A DNA stretch of 64,000 nucleotides from the NCBI RefSeq assembly GCF_026151205.1, contig NC_087074.1:4216001-4280000 (forward strand), given 5' to 3'. Shown one piece after another: positions 21,801-31,900 of the stretch (position 1 is its first letter; the number at the start of each line of letters is the position of its first letter). This stretch comes from Bolinopsis microptera (taxonomy: Eukaryota > Ctenophora > Tentaculata > Lobata > Bolinopsidae). A model generated the notes under the pieces. It saw only the letters and a list, made by a program, of their open reading frames with translations, was not told the DNA's origin and did no database searches. Both the position numbers and the translations under genes were made by a program.

Positions 21801-22538
21801 GAAGCATTAGGATCACATTTGTTCAAGCTTGATGCATCTTCTATTTTGAAGGAATGCATTGCTTTTGCAGTGCAGCACACCAAAAGTGAAACTCGGTTGT
21901 ATACCCCTACGATCATTAAACTGTCTCATATCCTCCTTCTTTACCTTGAAAACGACCGATCTGGAGCCTTGAAGCTGATGGACAAGGAGAGTGTAGAGAA
22001 GTTAAAGAAGTTGGAGAATAAGATCAGAGACCCAGTTCTAACAAAACTCTTGAACTGCCTTGTTAACGGAGGTAACTGTTTCACTGCAGATTTCGATGAA
22101 AGTTCCATGGCACCCTACTTTGCTAAAATGTGTGCTGACAGTTCAGAAAGTTTGAGTATTTTACAAGATCTGGACGCAGGGAGCATCAAGAAACCAGCAG
22201 TGCTGAGAATGTTCCTTCACGAGATATGTAGACGGATGACGAGTGATAATCCCGAGTGTAGGACCTTAGCTCACAAACTTGCAATACGGCATGTTCGGCA
22301 AGTTCCTAAAGACAGTTCCATCGTGTTTTCTTACATTGAAACTGCACTTCATAGCCCGCATCACGACATTATTAAGTCGGTGATCTCTGAGATTCCTGAG
22401 CTGATACTGCTGAGTGGTCCTGAATCTGCCAGACTTATGAGACTAGTTTTTACTGCTGTTGCTAATTCTAATATTGATATCACCTCTGAGTTTATGGTGA
22501 TTATGAAAACGATCATTACTTCCTCCGACTTGTTTTGA
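15846..22538 (+). CDS. INTS1: Integrator complex subunit 1 (with one apparent frameshift)
   Basis: Exons are 15846-15945, 16100-16224, 16442-16600, 16866-17175, 17324-17399 and 17556-22538; phases 1,0,0,1,2 agree throughout. The product is about 1917 residues; vertebrate INTS1 is about 2190. INTS1 is the large scaffold of the nuclear Integrator complex, which cleaves snRNA 3' ends and terminates paused Pol II transcripts. Recognisable stretches are ENWPEVFVKVYVKDA, SRPAQDLLSYI, AVWWLHKIVPAQYR, ENTLMRLGVLG, AFNPTTVGALAWE, VFEGHIA, CLCEFLL and WETLHQCINSLL. The protein is helical-repeat without a catalytic site. In the last exon the frame changes between about 18950 and 18965: the first frame ends in TAA at 18961 just after ITNNYQF, and homologous sequence continues in the -1 frame (NSVNYQETMMLEKQL). 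Adding one base makes the total exactly divisible by three. No intron fits, so an assembly error is likeliest. The terminal exon is unusually long, about 5 kb. Confidence 0.93.
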
Positions 22539-22980
22539 CAAGATTCTTACAGAAATGGATGTAGATTGTAGATGGTAAAATGCTGTTAAATATCATTATT
22601 ATATATATATGACTTTTCAAAGTTTGAAAATTATTTATTTTTATTGATTGTGTGATATAATATTGGCGTTCCCACTGTTTTTAACACGTTATATTATAAT
22701 GATGATCATATTTTGTCTCTGACGCAATCATTTGCATATGAAACCATTTTTTAGATTATCAATTTCATATAATGCTACACAGATCAGACAAGATATCCTA
22801 TTACTCTTTGTTAATCTAATTAATCCTTGTCAATTGACCTCAATTATTTTTGTGATCGCATCCCTTTTACCTCGTTTCATAAGTCACGATCCAATTAAAT
22901 ACATTAGACTTTTCCATTTTTCAAGAACTTAATCATTGAATAAATTATCTGTACCTTATAAAACGTATTATATCTCTAGT
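22539..22980. other. INTS1-NSF intergenic region
   Basis: This 440-bp AT-rich spacer contains the INTS1 3' end and the NSF promoter. AATAAA at about 22937 sits close to the NSF start. No gene is present. Confidence 0.5.
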
Positions 22981-25900
22981 ATGAGTAGAAAGTATTTCAA
23001 GATTACCAAATGTCCGGAAGCATCTCTCGCAACAGCTAATAGGATTATCGTCAGTGACAAGCAAGGTTTATTTATAAATAATATCAGAAACCTATTTCGT
23101 TAACTTAGCTTTTTAAAACTATAACGCTTCATGTTACCAAGTATTATCCTCCTCGTATAATTATAATAATGTAGGTGTTTCAAGCTTAAATCTTACATTT
23201 TTTTGCGTAAATTCCAGAAATAATATAATTGCTTCGTTCTTTTCAACAAGTTTCTAATTCCAGGTATCAGTGATAAAGCGATAATCAACGTTACAAAAAA
23301 TAATGGTACGAGCTCTATCCACTCGGTAATCCTCAGTTCTAGAGTTAATCTTGACTATCTCGGACTTACCCTCGTGGACAGACAATGGTTGGAGGTGCCT
23401 CTCGACGAACAGGTACTACTCATATTCTAACTTACAGTGTAAATGATTCATTAACTAGTAGTACTTAGTGAAATAATCTGTTTTTAGCACATGCTAATAA
23501 TTCTAGTTGCCAATTTACATATATAATAGTTTATGCAATCCTTCTTCAATATTATCATATTAAGTATTAAGTTTGTAGTAACTGTGATCATGTTACTATG
23601 ACAGGTATTGGTGTCGATAGAGAACAGATCCACTAAGAAGCTAGCCTCTATGGTATTACTGTCTGTAGAGTTCCTACAAAAAGCTAAAGCCACTAAGAAC
23701 CCCTTAAACACAGACGAAATGGCTCAGCAATTTGCAATGAAACACATCGAACAGCCTGTCCAGCTTCATCAAAGAGTAAATAGTTACTTTGAATTATCAA
23801 ACTTTTGTTTAAATTGCAAAAAAACTCAAAATTAAAAGTTATCAACCTATTTTTAAATGTATACTACTACTATAAACTATAGTGTTGGTTGTAATGGTTA
23901 TCACTTAAACCCCACAGTTAGTGTTCACTCTGACCAACAACCCTACCCTGGTATTTACCGTAGTTAAGATAAGCACCACTGAGGGGCCACTTGACATGAG
24001 CAAGATAGATGAGAACGCTAAAGTTGGCGTCCTTTTCCAAAACACTGAGGTTAGTATGTATTTTGGTAAACAAAGTATTCATTTATATGGGGTATATCCC
24101 TTTATATGTAGTATTTTGAAGAGTGTACACTAAATATAATTTCATAACGTTTAATTTTAGAATTTTGCCTGCTCCTTTTAAAAGTTAAATCCACTACAGA
24201 TAAGGTTTGAGCCAGCCAAGGCCTCTGGTGTACAGCTAAAGGGAAGCGCAGTTGGAACTGAATCAAGTCCAAACGTAATCAATCCCAACTGGGACTTTGC
24301 TCAAATGGGTATTGGAGGTCTGAACGATGAGTTTAGTGATATTTTCCGACGAGCCTTTGCTTCCAGGTTGTTTCCTTCTAACATCATCGCTGATTTGGGA
24401 ATCAAGCACGCCAAAGGTAATTTATATTTTATTTTCGATTAATTATAAGCAGAATATAATTTTTTTAACATTAACAAATTTTTAAACGATAAACAAGTCA
24501 ACTTTTACATAATAATTTACTGATTTCAGTAGAATAGGTACATATCTTTCCAGTAAAACATTTTCTTATCAGAATCGTCAAATCTCATAAAATTAAAATC
24601 TAAGTCTTTTGGATATCAATTTTGCTAGCACCAGATTTCCTTGAAGTAATCAAAAGGACGCTGTAAGCTGTCAAGCGATAAAATATCACCAAAACAAAAA
24701 GCCAAATCAAATCACGCTGCAGATAATCGTTCGTATCAAATCCGTAAAAATCCAAAACAATCAAGCCACTGTCAAATCCATGGAAAGTTTCATCAGTCGA
24801 GTTGAAGAAGGAATCTTTAAACTCAGTAACAGCAGCTATCTCTACAGCTGGTGCCATCCAACAGAAATACCTCCCTGCTTGTAGGTACGCGGGGATAGTT
24901 TGAGGGTTCAAGAAGTTTCCAATAAACAGAGCCATCAGAGAGAAGATCCCCAGGTTTATAGCTTGAGCTCTGGTAAAGTCACGTGCCAGAGCCGCTATTG
25001 TCATTCCGTATCCCACCGAGCAGACATCACTTAGAGTGATAGCAGCAGAAGTTATCAGATACTTTGTGAAGGAGCTTTGGAAGCCAACAGCCCAGTAGAT
25101 GATAGTGGAGTAGATCCAGCCGTGAGCCAAGGTGAAAGGAAGATCCGTTAGATTCTGACTAATAAAGAGAACAGTGGCTGTGTACATGTTCAACTGCTTC
25201 TCCTGCATGTAGATTTCTTTGTCCGCTATAAACGCTCTCATCACAGCAAAACCTACAATGCAAGTATGGTTCAAGATAGCCAGGCAGATAACTCCGATCT
25301 TACTCACAGATGTCTCAGGATTATCTGGAATTTGGAAGAAAATGACGCTCAGCAGGCCCGCTACGAAGATTGTCTGAAACATCCTCATTTTCCCCAAAGC
25401 GAGATGTCTAGCATTTACAACCCCGCTCCGCCACATTACCGCTCTTAGCTGTGCTAGGAATGTTACCTGTCTTGATCCTACTGTCCCACTCATGGCTAGA
25501 GCGTCCAGTAGAGATGACACACTGGATGCCTTTGAGACTTTGCCCTCTGTTTGGTACCCCTTACTGGCTTGGCTGCTGTAAAACTTTATCATCCCGTAAG
25601 CACCTTCACCGCTGGACAGATCCATCAGATGATCTGCCAAGTTGAAGTGCATGGGACAAGGACTCCCCATCTGCTCCAGGAATGGGGCTATCTCCGACAT
25701 GGACCCGTGAAGTGCGGTCTGTCCGTAACTCAGCAAAGTCAGTCTGTCACACATCATGAAGATGGCAGATGAGGGCTGGTGTATACTGAGGATGATAGTT
25801 CGGCCGTCTTTTGCTAGAGATTTTAGCAGCTTGATGATGGATAGGGCTGTTGACGAATCTAGACCTGATGTGGACTCATCAGCAAAGAGGATAGGCGGGT

Positions 25901-28900
25901 CAGATATCAACTCAGTTGCTAAAGACAGCCGTTTCTTCTCCCCTCCAGATATCCCGTTCCCAGACACTCCAATAACAGTTCCTTGAGTGTGAAGAAGTCC
26001 CACCTTTCTCAACACACTATTGACTTTAGACTTGATATCGTCAGGTCCGAAGCAGTCAGTAGCACGGAGTGCGGCGTGGAACCAGATGTGTTCCCAAACA
26101 GTCAGACAACTCAGTAGATGAGGTTCCTGTTCCACATAAGCAGATATCTTACCCATACAGTACTTGGCAGGAGCTCCCTGGACCCTAATGTCCCCCGTAC
26201 ACTTCAAAGTAGCATTCTTACTGTAACCGTACAGACAGTTCAGCAAGGTTGTTTTGCCGGCTCCGCTAGGTCCCATCAGAAAGGACAGTTCCCCGGGCCT
26301 TGCTGTTCCTGAGACTCTGTTTAGGATGGTCTTCCTATCTTTTACGGAACTTTTGAAGCAGCAGAAGGGTGATCTCCATTTCTCCACACTTGTTATGATT
26401 TCTATCGTTGCTGTTATAGTGTCCCACTCTAGGGACATTTGTCCGAAATCTTTGACCACTGATGATTTACGTCTCCGTCTCCCGCTGCGTCGAGTTGAAG
26501 GGACCTGCAGACTGGACCCTGAGTCAGATTTACCAAATTGTTCATACTTAGGGAGAGAATCTGAGTCGGTTAACTTGGACATCTCGAGGTCTTTCAGTGG
26601 ACCCCAAGACATTCCGAAACTTTATCACAACTAAGAAAATCTATCGAGTAATGAATTTGCTGTTCCATGATTCTCCAATATATTAGGCAGCCGCTATATT
26701 AGGTGGCTGGATGCAGAAATTAGTTGCATTATCAGAGACGTTCATTAAATAGCTGGTTTAAGTTACTCGATGGGGTTGAATAAGCGTAGACTAATATCAC
26801 GATTAAACTGACCCATAAATTGAGATACCTGCGACAAATTTGACTCTGACGCTATCACAATTCCAGGTCACTCCTATCAATTTCTATTTATGTGGAATCA
26901 CATGCGATCTATGTACGTGGTTCCATGGGAATAACATCCTTTCATTTAGCAAACCTTACCATCGATTGAGGGGTGAAGAATATTTCTGAGTTTCTATAAA
27001 AAATTAACGCTACCTCCCTACCCGCAACCAATCAGAAGCACGGGTTTTACAGCACTTAACTATTATAATTACTTCAGGTATTCTGCTGTACGGGCCTCCT
27101 GGAACTGGTAAAACTCTAATGGCGAGACAAATTGGAAAAATGTTGAACACAAGAAAACCTAAGATTGTTCAGGTAATTTATCTGTGCTCTTCACCAATAT
27201 GAACATTTTTTAAATAATTTCAGGCTTACAAGTTACATGAACGCTTTATTAATGTGTCATCCCTGTAATTGTTAATTACCACTGCCCAAGTTTAATTTAT
27301 CAAATAAACCCAGGGCCCGGAGATTCTAAGTAAGATGGTGGGTGAGAGTGAGGCTAATGTGAGAGCCCTGTTCGCTGAGGCTGAGGCAGAGGAGAGACAG
27401 ATGGGTGCTAACAGGTTCGTTCAAAAGTTAAAATGAACACCAAATACCACATTATTTATGCTAAATATCTCTGGCCGACTATGTATAGTAGTATGTAGGG
27501 GGGGGTGTCACGTCCGTCTATGTCCGCTTGTCTCATAGAATCCAAAAAGGACAGGACATAGGCGGACATAGGCGGACATAGGCGGACATTGGCGGACATA
27601 GGCGGACATAGACGGACATAGGCGGACATTGGCGGACATAGACGGACATTAGCGGACATTAATGGACACCTAAATTGCTAAATAAAATGTTCAATTTTTG
27701 CTGTTATAGGGGGATCATGTTTTTTGTCCGTTCGGTACCCTATATTTTCAAAACGGACAAAAAATAGAGCGGACAAAAACGGACAAAAATGGACAAAAAC
27801 GGACAAAATGGAAATAACATTTAGATGCTTCCTCCTCCTACTCTTCCTCCTCCTCCTCCTGGGTCTTCCTGATCTTCCTCAGTCCTCTTCCTCCTCCCCT
27901 CCTCAGTCCTCCTCCTACTCCTCCTCCTCGTCCTCAGTCCTCCTCATCAGTCCTCAACAGTCCTCCTCCCCAGTCCTCCTCCTCTTCATCCTCCTCCTCT
28001 TCCTCCTCAGTCCTCACTCCTCAGTCCTCCTCCTCATCCTTCTCCTCAGTCCTCCATCCTCCTCCTGAGTCCTCCTCCTGGGTCCTCTTCCTGGGTCCTC
28101 CTCTTCATCCTCCTCCTCTTCCTCCTCAGTCCTCAGTCCTTCTCAGTCCTCCTCCTCATCCTTATCCTCAGTCCTCCATCCTCCTCCTCAGTCCTCCCCC
28201 AGTCCCCCTCCTCCTCCTATTCAGTCCTCCTCCTCCTCAGTCCTCCTCCTTCTCAATCCTCCTCCTCCTCCTCCTGAGTCCTCCTCCTCCTCCTCCTCCT
28301 CTTCCCTCTCAGTCATCCTCCTCAGTCCTCCTCCTCAGTCCTCCTCCTCCTGGGTCCTCCTCCTCCTCCTCTTCATCCTCCTCCTCTTCCTCCTCGGTCC
28401 TCAGTCCACCTCCTCATCCTTCTCATCAGTCCTCCTACTCCTCAGTCCTTTCCCAGTCCCCCTCCTTCTCCTCCTCCTATTCAGTCCTCCTCCTCCTCCT
28501 CCTCCTCAGTTCTCCTCAGTCCTCCTTCTCATTTCTCCTAAGTCCTCCTCCTGAGTCCTCTTCCTCCTGAGTCCTCCTCCTGAGTCCTCCTCGTCCTCCC
28601 TCTCAGTCATCCTCCTCAGTCATCCTCCTCAGCCATCCTCCTCAGCCATCCTCCTCAGTACTCCTCAGTCCTCCTCCTTCTCGGTCATCCTCAGTCCTCC
28701 TCCTCCTCCTCCTGGGTCCTCCTCCTCCTCCTCCTCCTCCTCCTGGGTCCTCCTCCTGGGTCTTCCTGATCCTCCCCAGTCCTCTTCCTCCTCCCCTCCT
28801 CAGTCCTCCTCCTACTCCTCCTCATCGTCCTCAGTTCTCCTCATCAGTCCTCAACAGTCAACAGTCCTCCTCCTCCCCAGTCCTCCTCCTCCTCCTGGGG

Positions 28901-31900
28901 CCTTTTCCTGGGTCCTCCTCCTGGGTCCTCCTCCTCCTGGGTCCTCCTTCTCCTCCTCAGTCCTTCTCCTCCTCAGTCCTCTTCCTCCTCTTCCTCCTCC
29001 TCCTCCCTCTCAGTCATCCTCCTCATCCATCCTCCTCAGTCCTCCTCCTTCTCAGTCCTCCTGAGTCCTCCTGAGTCCTCCTCCTCCTCAGTCATCCTCC
29101 TCAGTTCTCCTCCTCCTCCTCCTAGGTCCTCCTTCTGGGTCCTCCTCCTCCTCCTCCTGGGTCTTCCTGATCCTCCTCCTCCCTCTCAGTCATCCTCCTC
29201 AGTCATCCTCCTCAGCCATCCTCCTCAGCCATCCTCCTCAGCCATCCTCCTCAGCCATCCTCCTCAGCCATCCTCCTCAGCCATCCTCCTCAGTACTCTT
29301 CAGTACTCTTCAGTCCTCCTCCTTCTCAGTCCTCCTCAGTCCTCCTCCTGAGTCCTCCTCCTCCTGAGTCATCCTCCTCAGTCCTCCTCCTCCTCCTGGG
29401 TCCTCCTCCTGGGTCCTCCTCCTGGGTCTTCCTGATCCTCCCCAGTTCTCTTCCTCCTCCCCTCCTCAGTCCTCCTCCTACTCCTCCTCATCGTCCTCAG
29501 TTCTCCTCATCAGTCCTCAACAGTCAACAGTCCTCCTCCTCCCCAGTCCTCCTCCTCCTCCTGGGGCCTTTTCCTGGGTCCTCCTCCTGGGTCCTCCTCC
29601 TCCTGGGTCCTCCTTCTCCTCCTCAGTCCTTCTCCTCCTCAGTCCTCTTCCTCCTCTTCCTCCTCCTCCTCCCTCTCAGTCATCCTCCTCATCCATCCTC
29701 CTCAGTCCTCCTCCTTCTCAGTCCTCCTGAGTCCTCCTGAGTCCTCCTCCTCCTCAGTCATCCTCCTCAGTTCTCCTCCTCCTCCTCCTAGGTCCTCCTT
29801 CTGGGTCCTCCTCCTCCTCCTCCTGGGTCTTCCTGATCCTCCTCCTCCCTCTCAGTCATCCTCCTCAGTCATCCTCCTCAGCCATCCTCCTCAGCCATCC
29901 TCCTCAGCCATCCTCCTCAGCCATCCTCCTCAGCCATCCTCCTCAGCCATCCTCCTCAGTACTCTTCAGTACTCTTCAGTCCTCCTCCTTCTCAGTCCTC
30001 CTCAGTCCTCCTCCTGAGTCCTCCTCCTCCTGAGTCATCCTCCTCAGTCCTCCTCCTCCTCCTGGGTCCTCCTCCTGGGTCCTCCTCCTGGGTCTTCCTG
30101 ATCCTCCCCAGTTCTCTTCCTCCTCCCCTCCTCAGTCCTCCTCCTACTCCTCGTCCTCAGTCCTCCTCCTGAGTCCTCCTCCTCCTGAGTCATCCTCCTT
30201 AGTCCTCCTCATCATCCTCCTGGGTCCTCCTCCTGGGTCTTCCTGATCCTCCCCAGTTCTCTTCCTTCTCCCCTCCTCAGTCCTCCTTCTACTCCTCGTC
30301 CTCAGTCCTCCTCATCGTGGAAGACTTTCTAACAGGAAGAACATTTCGCGTCAGGGTTGGATCATCATTTTCTAGAGTGTTTGCTGTAACATCTGGGGTC
30401 CCTCAAGGAACCGTGCTGGGCCCCCTGCTCTTCCTGCTCTTCATAAATGATCTCCCTGATGGAATTGAGAGCTTCGTATCACTCTTTGCGGACGATCTTA
30501 AGCTAGTAACGAGCACAGCTAAGCACAGTGTTGCACAAGATGATATACTGAAACTCAATGCGTGGGAGAAGGAATGGCTCCTAAGATTCAATGTGAAGGA
30601 TGGCAAGTGTAAGGTACTACATATTGGGCGTAACAATCCAATGCACGAGTACTTCATGAATGGGGAACGCCTCCCCCAAGTGAAGGCAGAAAAGGATCTT
30701 GGAGTTCTAACTACCAGAAACCTGGACTGGAGTGATCATATAGATAAGTCCGTGAAAAAAGCAAAGTCTGTTATAGGCTGGATCAAACGAAGTTTGATCT
30801 GCCGTAACAAATTTGTTATGCTAAATGTCTACAGAACTCTAGTTCGACCTCACATCGAATACGCTGTGCAAGTGTGGAATCTACCAGCAGAGCACGGAAA
30901 CTGGAGGACTATTAAGAAGATAGAAGACGTTCAGAGAGAATTTACACGAATAATCGACGGGATTGGTATCCTACCATACGATGAGAGACTGAGAATCCTC
31001 CAGTTAACAACACTACTGGAGCGCCGTATGAGGGGTGATCTTATTGAAACCTTTAAAATAACGACGGGTAAAGTGGACTATGGACAAGATCTTTTCAGGA
31101 TATCACGTAGCGGTACCAAGATCCTAAAAGATAAAAGAGGAAATCAGGTCCTCAGTAACCGTGTTGCCAATTACTGGAACAAAGTACCAAGTTCGGTTAA
31201 AGAAGCCAGTTCAGTAGACGCATTCAAAGCTCGACTTCAATGTTATAAAAATGAACTGATAGCGAGTGGAGCATCGTCAAAGGGTCACTTCTGGGATCTC
31301 AGCGAAACCTTGATGTCAAAAATAAATACATGTGAGCATGATTCATATGCACATTTCATGTCTAATAACCCATTGATTGCTAAATACCGAGGAATCAATG
31401 TTTCTTGATTGTTAAATTCAGAACTACATGTTAACGTCCTAAAAATAATTAATCATTAAATGTTCCGGATAGGAACATTTTTCTTTTTGATAATATTGTG
31501 CGAACTGCAATAGCGTAGAGTGCAGTTGGGTTTCAAGTTTTGTCGAGATGGCCATGTGGCCATAATCCTATTATTATTATTATCATCAGTCCTCAACAGT
31601 CCTCCTCCTCCCCAGTCCTCCTCCTCCTCCTGGGGCCTTTTCCTGGGTCCCTATATAATTTGATATAATAAGTTAAAGCTATTAATAGCTTTAGTGTGAT
31701 TAATAAGTCGTTTGTTTTGTACAAGATTATAATACAAGTTGCAAAAAATTCTCAAAATGTTTGTCCGCTTATGTCCACCAATGTCCGCTAATGTCCACCA
31801 ATGTCCGTCCGAGTCCGCCTATGTCCGTCCGGGTCCGCCTATGTCCGTCCGAGTCCGCCAATGTCCGTCCGTGTCCGCCCATGTCCCAAAAAACACGTCC

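Noticed and set aside
27724-28068. 114-residue ORF in the polypyrimidine tract
   Set aside because: It is an effect of strand-biased composition without domain content; it lies inside NSF intron 7.
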